Assembly: GCA_963277665.1 (NCBI GenBank)
Contig: OY728143.1
Location: forward strand, 531,498,394-531,562,393
DNA from: Viscum album
Lineage: Eukaryota > Streptophyta > Magnoliopsida > Santalales > Viscaceae
Direction: 5' to 3'
Length of the DNA stretch: 64,000 nucleotides
In this document: positions 43,901 to 57,099 of the stretch, piece by piece
Layout: each line of letters starts with the position of its first letter
Position numbering within the stretch: position 1 is the stretch's first letter
Notes under the pieces: model-generated
Databases searched by the model: none
What the model saw: the letters and a program-made list of their open reading frames with translations, nothing else
Told to the model about the DNA's origin: nothing
Program-made: the position numbers and the translations under genes

Positions 43901-45517
43901 CGACTCGTTCCATATGATCTTCATTGAATAATTATTATATAAATGAAATGAATGAATTAATATGATATATATTACAATAATAAAATTTTATAAATTATGT
44001 ATCTATCTCCTATAAATATGAATAATAATTTATTGGACAAAACACACATAAGAAGATAAAGCAATAAACATCTGAATAACAAGTAGCAATGAAATATTAC
44101 TACTAAGAAGATACAAATAGGACCATATATGATATCATAACAATGAATATGATTCTATAATAAGTAAATTAACATTATTTGAACCATATTACAGGAGTTT
44201 TGTATTCATACGAAGCATATCAGACGTAAGGTAAGGGAAAATCTCACAATCTTATTTTTATCTGAGATTGTTTGTACTTTGGTATTTACTGGGGTGTATT
44301 TTATCATACACATCCATGTTTCCTCAAAATTTATAATTATTTCCATCCTCCTACAATTGTTTAAATCCAATTTTACCCTTCAGTGAGTTTTTATTAAAAG
44401 ATATGAAATGAATCTTTTGTCATTTTTCATACGAGGTACTTTTTGACTTTTCTTGCCAATGTACGAGAAGAATTTTTTTAACCTATACGGAATGAATGGA
44501 TTTTTAGAACATTATTTCCAAGAATTTTCCTTTATAAGTTTTCATGTTTAGTTTTAGACAACTTATTTTAGTTTAAAATTGTATGACATGTTTATAAATG
44601 AAAAATCATTTTGAAGTAGAATGGATATTTTCCTCAATAATGCAGTTCAAGTGTTTTATCAAAATTATTTTCCATCTAAGATAAAATAGGGATCTGTTTC
44701 AATCCCTATTTTTAATGTTTTTGATTGTTTTATGATGGAATTAATTTTATGTTGTCCTTTTATCTTATATGGGTTATGATGGCATGATGTTTAATAATCC
44801 CAATTTAATTACATGGCTTATTCTATGATGTATGATTTATGAGTATGTGGCACACATAAGAATGGTTTCATTTTGAGATGGGTGGGACCTATATCTCCCT
44901 CAAATGCATTGGGTAATGATTTATATCTCATGAGAGAGACATGGTAGGAATGGAAAGTTAAACTGGTTCAGTGATATAGGACTTGAACGATGAGTGAACT
45001 CAGTTTAGAAATGGACTTTGTCCTCTATCATGGTCTTGGAAATGAGCCCTGACTAATATGAAATGATTTTCTATGATTATGTGTGTATGCCACAAAGTTT
45101 CATGTTTTATGTTATAATTATTTTCTATTAATTTTCATTACTATGATTTATCCCATGACATGATATTATGCCCTCTTTTGCTGGTTATGATTTTCAAAAT
45201 GTTATGTTCTTATTAATATGATATGACTGATATTTCTTTTGTTTACCTTTACGGAGCATTTGAGCTCACCCTTTTGTATGTTTTCTTTTCCCCAAGTCAA
45301 GAAGAAGGATATTATGTAGGATATACCAAAAAGGGAATCTAGATATGATGAAATAAATGGGATTCAATGTAGTTGATTTTATGAACCAGTTGTTTATATT
45401 TCTTAGTTTGTAAAGACATTATACCTATACGGTCCTTTCATGGTTTTTTTATATGATGTAATAAGTATGATTCAACTCCGATATAATAAAAATGTATGTA
45501 AAGTATGGGTCGTTATA

Positions 45518-48430
45518 GGTATATATTATCCATGTGGATGAAATTGAATGATTAATGAAACATTAAGAGTTCTATGAAATAATTAGGAAAATTGTAGTTG
45601 AGTAAATTTGAAGTGTACATAAATTTATTCAGTGAAATTGGATATTACGGTGATATAATTTATATATTCTATTTCAACGTAGTTTTGATATAGGATAATG
45701 AGTCATGTTTTTAACTATGTGTTGATAAATAACCGGATGTGGGTTAATATTGGAACATATTATTTTAAATAGAACAAAGATGGGTCCTGATGAAATTATT
45801 TGTTGAAAATGGTTTGTAGATGTTGTATTTTATTTCAAGGAATGGAAATTGATATTAAAGGATGAAGATTGATTTAGATAGATTCGTGGATTATTATATA
45901 TGAATCATTCAAAATATTGATAGGGTAATTGATGAATATGGATAACACATACCATAATGAATTTGATCATATTTATGTCTTATAAATCTCAATAACACTT
46001 TGGAATCATAATGGTTATCAATGTCACTTTTTAAAAGTAATTATGGAAAATCCATATATGTTAGGGGATACTATACCCTTTCCTAAAATAGCTCATGGTT
46101 TAGTATATAATTGTTAAGTAATAATCATTATATATAGAATAAATGATCATGGTTTGAATATACTGGTTAGAATCATTAATGTTGATAAAAATACATTTTG
46201 GTGACTGTAATATTGATATATTGAACATTCCAGATTTTGGTTTGGAAATCACTGATATTTTTTGGTGTTTTCTACATTCCACATTCCTATAATGATTTTT
46301 AATTGGTGACAACCTTATTTAATATTAAATGTTTTCACCGATGCATTACCAATCACACATTATATTCACATTGATCGAGATGATTATATTTTTGGAAAAT
46401 CTATAAATTTTGTGGTGGAATTATAGTATATAGTAGTACACTTCTATAGAATTAAAATATTTTCTAGAATCAATCCATGTAATACTATTAAAACTTCATT
46501 ATAATATTCCTTTCATTTATTTCAACCATGAATTAATGTGAATGTTTGTTTATATTATTAGTTCTCCATCAAACATTAGTTATTTCTTGATGTTTAATTT
46601 TAATGTCACAAAACTATGTGGTTTATATTTTAATTCCATTTTGGGATGTAGTTGGTGTTATGATGTTATGAAAAATCACATGAGATGGTCTTACTATATA
46701 TCCATATTTATGGAATAAACACCCATATAATTAATTAACCCATAATAAGGAAAATTATTTTAGTTTTGGAGTTTTAAAAGAAGACAAATCTAGTGCCTTT
46801 TATTGTCATTTTTTCATTCCAAAATGTCGACCCATTTAATGTTTTGCATTAGAGACCAATTAAATGTTCATTTTTCCTTTATAGAATAGATGTTTCATAT
46901 ATTTTTCAATTTCATAAACCATGTACTTCCTGGATGATGATACTTACCAATTGTAGATGTGGGAATTATTCATGAGACCTTATTTATGGATTATCCCTTT
47001 TATTAGTGACTATAAAATAGATGGGAATAATTATAATTTATCGGAATATAGAGCACTGATGATGTATTAAAAGGGGAATAAAGCCCTAGGATAATGAATT
47101 TAATGGGGAATATGTACTAGATACAATGAGTATTATATGGAAAGTGAATTAGTTTTGAAGTTGGTTATGTGGAATGTACCCCGGGGGCGATAAAAATTCA
47201 TAAGGAATATGAACATTGATGGTATATTTGGGTGTTTGGATAATCCTCAGAAATTATTTCCCTATAACGAAATCTCATGTAGATAAAATTTATCATTTTA
47301 GGTTTGTATGTTAGGAATAGTCTATTTAGTAGATTATTCTCCTTTGTGGACATTAGATTAATAAAAATGGGAGAAAACAATTGTGTGGGGATCATACATT
47401 GGTATAACATTAATTAACAAATATTTAACTATATAATCTCCTTAGTTAATTAATATTTTAAATTATTTGTATTATACACTATAAAAAATTAATGAATATC
47501 ATGATATATTTTTAATATTATATTATATTGTAAGAACATATATGTTAAATTATTTTGTATAATATGAAGTAACATTATTTTATTGCAATAATGAACTTGT
47601 GAAGAAATTGCATCTTGAAGTGGATTCCTTATTTATGGAGACCACTTTTTGTCAATATAATGGGGGTTATATAGGGAATTAACTAAAAAATAACATATTA
47701 ATCTTTAGATTGAGTGAAACTATATACATGAGAAGTTAAGATCATGAAGATTTCAAAAAGATTAGAACAATCTGAACCACCATCCAAAAAAGTGAAAATA
47801 GTACATACCAAATACTTAGTTCATGCACATAGATCATTATAACTTAGTAAATTAGAAATTTAAATGATAATAATATGTTAAAATTTTTAAATTTGTTGAC
47901 ATATAATCAATTTTTACACTTCGTATGATAACTTCGTTCTAATTCATTATATAGTAGAATACATATTTTTTGGAAAAAAGAATTTTTTTCAAGAAAAAAA
48001 ATCTTATTTTGACTAAATAACAACATGATATATTTATTTTATGAATAATAAAATAATAAATTAGTAATTAGTAATTTAAGTGAAAAATAATTAGTAATAT
48101 ATCAAAATATATTTTGGTATCAATTCTTTTACCTATATTTAATAACCATACATAATATTAAAATATAATAAGTATACAATTATAATTTATAAAAATATAT
48201 TCATTTATATATATATTTGATAACTATTTAATAAAATGGAAATTTTCAAAGTTTTCTCATAAATTAATCGGGCAGTCAATAGAGAAATAAGGAATATTAA
48301 CAATGATAACAACTTTTATGGAACTATGACCATATTTATGACTTGGTAAAATATGATACCTTTTTTGAAAAATGTTATATTTTAATATTTAAATTATATA
48401 TTTTACAATATTGATTATAGTTTTCAAACC
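45518..48430. other. AT-rich DNA, no gene recognised
   Basis: Right flank of gypsy element 2, beginning with the imperfect target copy GGTAT. The short frames at 46100-46312 and 47198-47410 (minus) have no domain and are not called. Confidence 0.6.
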
Positions 48431-51357
48431 TATATTTAATATTTTTTTAATGGCTCGGACCTCTCCAGTCCATTAATTTAGGAAAATTAGTGTTAGGAAG
48501 AGGCCGCATGAGTTCTGTGGGAGAAGGATTTAATTTATGGGTGAGAGGGAGTAATTATAATATAATAATGGGAGTAAATAATAATATTAATAATTATTAG
48601 TTATAGTGATGGTGAACCGTTGATGAAATTGAAAGAGGATTTATTACTATTATATAAAATAATAATGCTAAATGGTTTGGTTTCAATTTAATATGAGAAT
48701 AACCATGGTAAAAAATTTTAATGGGATTAAATGAGGATGTTATTTATGGGTGTTATTATTATTAATTTTATTAATTATAACATTAATGTGAGAGTGGAGT
48801 TGGGAGCCACAGACATGTAGTGCATGGGGAGGAGGAGGAGGCCTGGAAATAGAGTTGTGTGTGAGTGATTGAAAATTTATTCACTTTTAATAATAATTAT
48901 GATATTAATGCCAATAATTTTAAAATAAAATAAAAATTCAATCAAGGGTAGGCACAACTTTTGTTGGAGAATGTGGTAATTGTGGAAGAGAGAAAGAGAT
49001 TGGAGAGAGAAATAGTTTTAAGGAAATAATGATTTAAAATTTAAAGCAATAAAATAAATACGTTAATAAAATGAAACCAATCAAGGTGGAGTGGGGTGAT
49101 CCACCCCAAATTGGAGAGATTGTGTGTGTGGATTTTGAATGTGAGAATTTAAGGAATTAAATTAAATTAAATTAAAAATAATAATAATATACTAATGAAA
49201 TTATTATTTTCATTGGGAAAACAGAATTTTGACGGTATCTTCCTTGTGCGACCTCAGTTTCACAAACCGTCAGTGGTAGTGTGACTTAGACATCGAGACA
49301 GAATTTATGAGTCAAATATTGGATGTATTTTTTTGGTTTATTAGATCGGATACCCGAAATTCTCATGAATTAATAGATTTCATATTATTATTAAATCTTT
49401 GACCTGCCATAACACCCACATATGACGTTCGATTGACTTCTCGTCTGTGGTGATGTGATCCTATCATTAATACGATCGATTAAAGTCTAATGTGGGATAT
49501 TAAAATATGGTTAATGTCTCGGGTCCATGAAACAACCAATATTATTATTATTATTATTATGGGATCTTACATCCAACATATCTCACTCATACAGTGTTGG
49601 AATGTAGAACCTGTATGACGTTGCAACCCTGAAATTAAGATGGATAATTAAAATACCATAAATCCTATATTAATTATTCCTATGGCTCAGTATGTTTTTA
49701 CATGGTCAAACCAATTTGGTTACTGAAATCCTCTTTTAATGGGGAATTAAACGTATGTTAAACTGGAACCCCATTAAATCTTCAAAAGGGACATGATATC
49801 ATCCCCCCTTGTTCATCCTCTTTGTTCTCATCTATGAGATGCTAGAACCATTCAATCATTCCTATAGGAGTTTCACAATCAAGCATTACTCCTCCAAATG
49901 GTTCCGCTCTATTTTGATGTAACCAAGCTATATCGATCAATCCTTGATATAAGATATGTTTTATCATAGTTATTTTCGGATCATCTTCCCCTATTTCTCC
50001 CTTCCATTTTATAGAATTTAATCTTCATGATTCTAATGTTGTTTTTCTAGGGGTTTGGCTGGTACGGTCATACAATGTCATCCTTGGGTGGATACAGTTT
50101 GCACGAGAGGAGGATCATGACCCGTTGTGTGGAAAAAGAACATCAAGAACTCTCTGAGGTAGTGGATTCACTTCTTCTCTTTTTTTTTGCGAAACTGTAT
50201 TTTTAGCATGCTTAATCCCACTGGATGACAATGGAAATGAAATAATAAATAATTTAACCGGATAAATAAATTCTTATCGATCATATGTTATTGCCTCATG
50301 TTTTTCTAGATAGTGTGATATCTATGCCTGGTTTGATTATCTATTCGTTCTTGATTGAAATCTGTGAAGAATGTAAATTAGGATTAATTGAAAATTGTTT
50401 GGATACTGATAAAAATGCATGTAAACGAATCTGGTTCTAGTTTTAATTTGATGATAATCAAATTGGCGTAGTAAGCATGTTTAATTATTTGTGATAGCTT
50501 ATTGATTACATTTACTAGATATGGAACCTATTAATAATAAATCTGTTAATTCAAGATGGATTAAAGAATTGATTGATTGATAATTACATTAAGGATTCTG
50601 AGTTACACTCTTGATTATTAAAGGGCCAAGAGCCCAATTAAATGTGGCATTTATTTTGTTGTTGTTTATGTTGTGATGTGATCCTGGATTGCTGTTGTGA
50701 TATGTGGGGGCATGAAGGCTTTTGGATATAGAAGCAAATGATGCCTAGAGTGGAGAGATGCATCGGTTTATGCATGTGGGTGTTAGGGAGGACACCATGG
50801 ATGATGGAATGGAGTAGATGTGATTGTTGGATGCTTGGTAATTTTTATTGGTTATTTATCTACATTACTTTTACCCACTATTCAGGGAAGCTATTCTTAC
50901 ATGCCATTCTTCCGAAAGTGGAGAAGACACATGGGGTATGCCACACGATTTCTATGTTTACCTTCTCAAGGAAGGATGGGAATATTCTCTTTCTATAATA
51001 GGGAATGACTCGATGGGTAGTACACCTACTCACCATGTTGCACCCCCTTGTGTTTAGTAGAATATAATGTTTTTCTAGAATTCTTGGGAATGTGGGAAAG
51101 TATTTCTATAATGAATAATTGAATAAATGGTGTTAAACCATGGGGATGACGTTACTGGACCATAATGTTGAGGTTGTAATTTTTTGAAGGAAAAATTGAC
51201 ATTGGGTGTGATGCTAATGTAATTTAATGTTTAATTGTTCAAGGTTAAAAAATGTTTAATGAATTAATCAACGTACATTGTAACTGATTAAAATAGAATG
51301 AACAAATCTAATAATGATACTTAAATGGTTGTGTTCTTATTGGATACCTAGTATTAG
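48431..51357. other. Mixed-composition block, probably old retroelement LTR
   Basis: This block is GC-richer than its surroundings. It has a GACGGT/ACCGTC inverted pair (49231-49236 and 49266-49271), an (ATT)n run at 49542-49560, and TGTAAGATCCC on the minus strand ending at 49571, which resembles a gypsy LTR start. Further features are a leader-like segment at 50050-50160 and a donor-like GAG|GTAGTG near 50157. No coding domain is seen. The short frames at 50738-51057 overlap in three phases and are not convincing. Confidence 0.35.
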
Positions 51358-52623
51358 ATGTAGCATCCCAGTGTATGAGAGATGTTATCTACAGTTATGT
51401 CTAAGTCTAGGTAATGCCCATAGTGTGGTTGCGAGAAATAATATGTCATGTACTTTTTTGTGTTTCTAGACACTACACCACCCTGTCAGTAAGGGAAACA
51501 GACACCCCAGGGATTCTGAGCCCTGGGGGGTGGGGGTCCTCAACGTTTCGGTGAGAGGATGGATGGCTAACTACCCCCTTTGGCCCCTCTCTCTTCTCTT
51601 GGTAGTTACTAGTTCTTGCAAGAACATTGGTTAGTTTTCTCCATATATTTGTGTAGAGGGCTATACTGGATTGTGGTAACTTACACACATATATTCTGGA
51701 TGTATTTTTCTATGTACTACTATAGATGTAATGTGTATATGATGTGATGGCTTACAGATCCTTACTCAGTGTATGTGCTGTAATGGCTTAAGGTATAATA
51801 CCTGACGTACGATACAGGTTATGCGAGCTGTGGTGGGTCCCCAAAACTACCTAGTTACTTTGGTGTGTTGACATGGTGGTTTTTTGGCACGAGGTGCATA
51901 TTGTGGTGCTTCGCCCAGGTGTATGTGGGCAAGCCTTTTGAAGAGAGAAGCTTAGGACGTGCGATGTTGGGTAAAAGCAACAAACCAGTGGGGAAGTAGT
52001 AGTAGGGTACCCTGGATATTATTTATTATATGATATATTCTTGTATGCATTATTTGGTGAGAGTATCCATGGCGAGGTTGGGAACTAAGAATACTTGTTT
52101 AGGTGACGAGTTAGTTTGACTAGGTTTTTTGTGCTTTATCATGATTTCAATACTTTTTCACAAGAGGCTTCGGGGAGGATCCTACTAAGTATACTATTAT
52201 ATTCACCCTATGTATATATAAACTGTTTTTCAGGTCACTTGGAGGAGGTTGGTGAACAAGCTAGTTTCTACTACCATGGGGTTGCATGAGCTATTCGGGC
52301 TTGTGGTTACTGTTGTTTTTTACTTTCTTTTGGGTACTTTCAGTTTTTCCCTTTATGTGGTAGTACATTTTCATGTAATTTAATATGTGTACTTGGGTTT
52401 TCATTTATATTTTAGTCTGATTTGGAGTTGATTGGTGTTTATATTATCTCTCTATTCCACATGTGTTCTCTTAGAGGGCAATGCCTCCCATTTGTGTGAT
52501 TATTATACCCTCGGTGCTAGTCGCGAACCCAGGGCTACTGGAGGCCGGACTTGAGGGTCATTATATCTCTTTTCACATTGCCATCCTTGGAGGGGTGCAC
52601 ATTGTGGGGAGGGGATCGTGACA
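51358..52623 (+). mobile_element. Candidate LTR 3' end or solo LTR, boundaries uncertain
   Basis: The right edge GGGGATCGTGACA at 52623 looks like a gypsy LTR end. TTCACCC...CTGTTTTTCAG|GTCACTTGGAGGAGG at 52203-52247 parallels the CTCACCC...TTTTCCCCAG|GTCA block near the end of the 4-kb LTRs here. A possible left edge is TGTAGCATCCCAG at 51358, roughly the inverse of the right end. The flanks do not give a target duplication (TTAGA against ATTTT), and no primer site follows, so a solo LTR with a different left end is equally possible. Confidence 0.35.
51505..51528. other. Perfect GC-rich hairpin
   Basis: CCCCAGGG (51505-51512) and CCCTGGGG (51521-51528) form an 8-bp perfect stem with an 8-base loop, followed by a G run. 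Confidence 0.75.
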
Positions 52624-55600
52624 ATTTTAAACTCAAGTAATATTTTTATCATAAATGTTTAACTATATTACAAAACTATCAAATTAAAATTAATTGTAAA
52701 TTTTATAGAAAAAATATATATTGAATTTTAAAATTTTAATCAATAAATATCATTTATCTTGTACATAACATATTATTTCTATGAATAAATATCATGTCAT
52801 CATAAGGAAATAATGTAGATTATTCAAAAAGATAAAATTTTAATTGTAATAATTCATGGGGAAATAGGATTGAAAAATGATTGAAACATGTCTTCCAAAA
52901 AATGTTAGAGGCTTTCTCAAGAATATATCTTCTTCCAAAAATTATTTCTCAATTTGTTGATAAAATTTCTTTGAGTGTGACTTCCCATAATTAACATCAT
53001 TGGTTTATTTATATAAATTCCATATTTTCACACTTATAATAGGGTATCTTCACTACATACTTATCATCGCCATAAAATCAAATACTCCACCCTAAAATAT
53101 TTTTAACCCAATCATATGAATTAAAATCTGCATTAAAGAGATAATTTAATTCAAAAAATATTATGATCCAATTGATAAACCCCATACACAATCAATATTT
53201 TCCAATAAGTGTGGTTGTGGAATCATCTGAGATGTATGATACATTGTCATCCATGACTCACAATATTCATTGGTTGTGTCGATTCAATCATAGATGAGGA
53301 AAGAACTATAATGAAATGTATTTACCTTTATAGTTTGGAAAATTTTGAGATATATATGGATAAGATGTTCCCTGATAAAGTTCCCCATGATATGTAATTT
53401 AATATCTTTACCCAATGGTTAATATCCTATAATAGTCATATATTTATAAGTCACATCTACTATCAGGTGGAGCCCTTCTAATTTTGAATTTGGGGAACAT
53501 AGATTCCGACTATCATTCATATGGACCCTCGAGATAGGTGTCTACGTTGTTTTCTTTTTTTGGTCCCCTATCCATCAATTATTCAATTTGTGTTAGATGG
53601 GATGCTCTCAATACGGACTACATCATAACCCCTAGATAAATTAGGTTTTTTTCACTACCATAAATGGTATGGTCTTTTTCTTTCCATTTCCATCTCTAGG
53701 AATACTCATTTGGTGTCAATGGTTTGTATAACATCCCAATCACTCTTTCCCATATATTTATTTTTCAATCCTTATTCTTTAAAATTCATTACACTTTTAT
53801 AAAAGTAGTACATAAGTATCCTTGTTTTATTGATATATTTTTATGATTATTATATATTAATTAATCCAATTCCCTTTTCCAATATGAATAATCAAATTGC
53901 GAGTCATGCATACTTTAGGACTGCCTCCTCTATTAAAATGTGTGTTTGTGTTCCTTCAATAAATATCTTGTAATTTCCAATAAAATCATCATTTATAACA
54001 ATTATAAATAAATCATAATCATGATATTTTAATTCAAATCCATAATAAGTCATTCTCTATTATCTTCAAAAATGTAATTGTCATCCATCCATACATATGG
54101 ACTACCACCATAATGGTATGATTTATTTCATTTTTAATACCAAAATTCAAATATTAATTAATTAAATGGTTTTATATTTATTATATGATCATTATTATTT
54201 TAATAAATATTATGTGAAAATATATATAACAAATTAGTGATATGGGTTTAATATAAATGAGTAATAATTTATAAATCATAAACATGAAAACTAAGAGGAA
54301 AAAATTATATGTGATATGAAATTGTTTTGTATAAATTAATTATTCACTTTTATGTTTGAATATTAATACATCACACTAATAAAACCAATATAAATTGAGT
54401 TTGATATTTTTATAATTATGTTTCAACTAAGCCTCTTCATAATCAACCATTAATTATCAGATAATCATGTTTTGATCCGTTTGTCCACACACATGAATTA
54501 TTATATTGAATTATATCATATTTCATAAAAAAAATAATTAAAAGTGTAATATGTTATAAATATTTAAATGAAATATATTTTATTTTCTATGAATTATATC
54601 AATATTTAATTTATTAAGGAAGAATCAACCATTTGTAAGATAAAATTCAACAAATTAATCTTTTTGTTGATTTCATCTTACAGGATAATGATTAAATAAC
54701 TATTAATGGAAATATAATCCTACGAAAATTCTAAACATAACATTTTTATAATAATAATGTTGTTATCTTTATCTTTTGAGGAAAAATAAATACTATAACT
54801 ACAAATAAGAAAAAACATTTGACCACTAAAATTATAGACACATGATTGGGAAAATATGTAAGAGTTAATGAATATTCATATATATGAAATTGTAATTATT
54901 AATTAGTTTAAATTGTAATATTTTTGAATAATTTCAATAGTTATTTAATTGATAAGCCTAATTTAGTTATTCAGGATGTTTTGGGAACATTCAAATTGAA
55001 TCATGAATATTATAAGTGTTTTGATCTCAAATTCCTTTTGTTGAGACATGTTCTATATTATATACCTATTTAAATTCATATGAAGCATTTTATTCGTAAT
55101 ATATATATTATATCATAAAAGTAATTATCTTTTTTGAATATTATGATCAATTTAGAATCTAATATTTCAAGATTATATTACATAAAAGATCCTCATGCTG
55201 GAATTTGTTTCTCAGTCTGAATTCAATGAGACAAATAAGATTTTATGATACAGATTTCATTTTTAGTGTTGTTATATTGATGTACCATCCCATGAATGTA
55301 CTAAAAATTATTATTTTTATTTGAAAAAATAATTTAAATCAATTTTAATATTTCAAAAGGATTAAACTCAAATGATAGACCAGTTGTAAGGGATTCTATC
55401 TAAATCACACATCATTTATCCATGTAGTTATATTATAAAAAAATATTACACTATGGTATAAATAATAACCCATAAATTATAATATCTTAAATAATTATTG
55501 ATATTTTAAATTTAATTTTCATTCATCATATTCTTTTCGTTAGTCTACTTTTGATTTAGTTTCTAAAAAATATGCAGTGTTTTCAAGTCTCTATCAAAAT

Positions 55601-57099
55601 TATTGAGTTACAATGTTTTTCCATGATCATTATATGGAATTTCATATGATATACCCTTTCTATATGATGGGAGATTATGTTTATTTTCAAATATCAATTT
55701 TTTACGGGTCCAATTATTTTATGAAAAAGAACATATCTTATGAATATTTTTTATCCTCTTGAACATCGGTTTCTCCTCATTGTTCATAATTTTCATCCCT
55801 TCCGTTTTAATCAATTTTAGTTATAAAAGTAATTATGTACTATCTCCTAAGATTTTTATTTTCCTTATATTATATTCGAAATAATTTTTCATTTGAATTT
55901 TTATGATGTTAGATTTTGAAAAATGTTTTTAAATATATCAAAAAAGTATTTCGATCAAAATAAAATATTTCATCTTTGGATGGTTTTTTCAACTTTTTTC
56001 ATTACATGAAATTTCAATGATGTTAATAATTATTAACCACAAACTAAATAATATTATTATTTTCCACATTTTTGTGATTGAAAATGGTATCGATAAATAT
56101 TTTAATAGGGTAATTCATGTGATACCTATTAAAATACTAAATCAAACCCATTTATTTTTCTTTGAGTTTCAAGAGATGTCATAATTAGATGTTTTCCTAT
56201 AAAATAAACTTATATTTTTAATTTTTTGGAGAGGTGGACCCTATATATAATTCCAATAGATTACGAATGTTTGTACAATATATGAAAAAATAACAGAATT
56301 ATTACTGGTTCTTTATCCCCAATGGTAAATATATTGGGTGAGTGATCCATTACAGAAAATAGGTTTTGATATCTAAACTATTTTGAATTATTGGTTTTAA
56401 TCACTTATATACTATGTTATATAAGTGTTGATGCATGGATTATATTTTTTGGGTTTTTATGATTCAGTTTGGGTGATAATATATTAATATGTGTCAATGT
56501 TATCCCAATGGATCATGACATATATCTCATCATTTTATAGTATATACATAATTTAATATGGTTCATCACATCAGTTTATATATTCCCACATTATATAATA
56601 TGTATAGTTTTTATGATTCCGTGTGTCTTTAATCAAATATTTATCTCCTACATATGATTTTATATATACTTATTCTCTCATATTATTTACCATGTTGATA
56701 TGTTTCTATCTAAGAAATGTGAATTTAAGTTCACCGCTTTTTGATGATTCCATTTCATATGTAGTGAGGATGATTTTTAGTTTTGAGGAATCATGGAGAA
56801 GATCCAGATTTATGTAATTATGAGGAAATACACATAATCATTGTAAAATATCTCTCTTATAAAGATAGTATCTAATGACACTAAACTTCTAAATTCATTT
56901 GATGATGATATTAGTTTACCATAAATGTGATAATAATATTAATTATTTAATATAATTTCATGTTTATTTTTTATTTCCATATTTTTTTGTAAAATGGTTT
57001 AGATATTTATTGAGACTTACATAAATACCATTATTGTAAAGAATTTTTAGACCTTAGAACAATCCATTTTTTTGTATTTTCTAATGATACTTTTAGGGT
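52624..57099. other. Very AT-rich DNA, no gene recognised
   Basis: No frame with a recognisable domain. The longest I considered (56623-56817, 64 codons) is hydrophobic and AT-driven. Confidence 0.6.

Larger units (their letters stand above)
10360..45517 (+). mobile_element. Ty3-gypsy chromovirus (Tekay/Del type), element 2, interrupted
   Basis: 5' LTR, Met-tRNA-type primer site, gag-protease-RT-RNase H-integrase-chromodomain, polypurine tract, 3' LTR. Each LTR is about 3.97 kb once the nested insertion is removed (5' 10360-12947 plus 35448-36824; 3' 41549-45517). The internal region is about 4.7 kb. The order RT-RNase H-integrase and the C-terminal chromodomain place it in the Ty3-gypsy chromoviruses, and the long LTRs and chromodomain sequence fit Tekay/Del. 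All coding domains carry nonsense or frame lesions, so the element is dead. It is the oldest layer of the nest. Confidence 0.92.
41549..45517 (+). mobile_element. Gypsy element 2 3' LTR
   Basis: 3,969 bp, TGTAACACCCTGATATTTTATGAG...GGGTCGTTATA. It is uninterrupted and so shows the intact order: U3 with the conserved GACCTTCCTCGATAG block (41660), TATAAAA at 43327, donor GAG|GTAATAC at 43504, palindromic motifs at 43676-43714 and 43861-43900, and acceptor-like CTTTTCCCCAAG at 45285-45296. Confidence 0.93.

Noticed and set aside
49542..49560. Microsatellite (ATT)n
   Set aside because: Real but only about six units; ordinary in AT-rich plant DNA.
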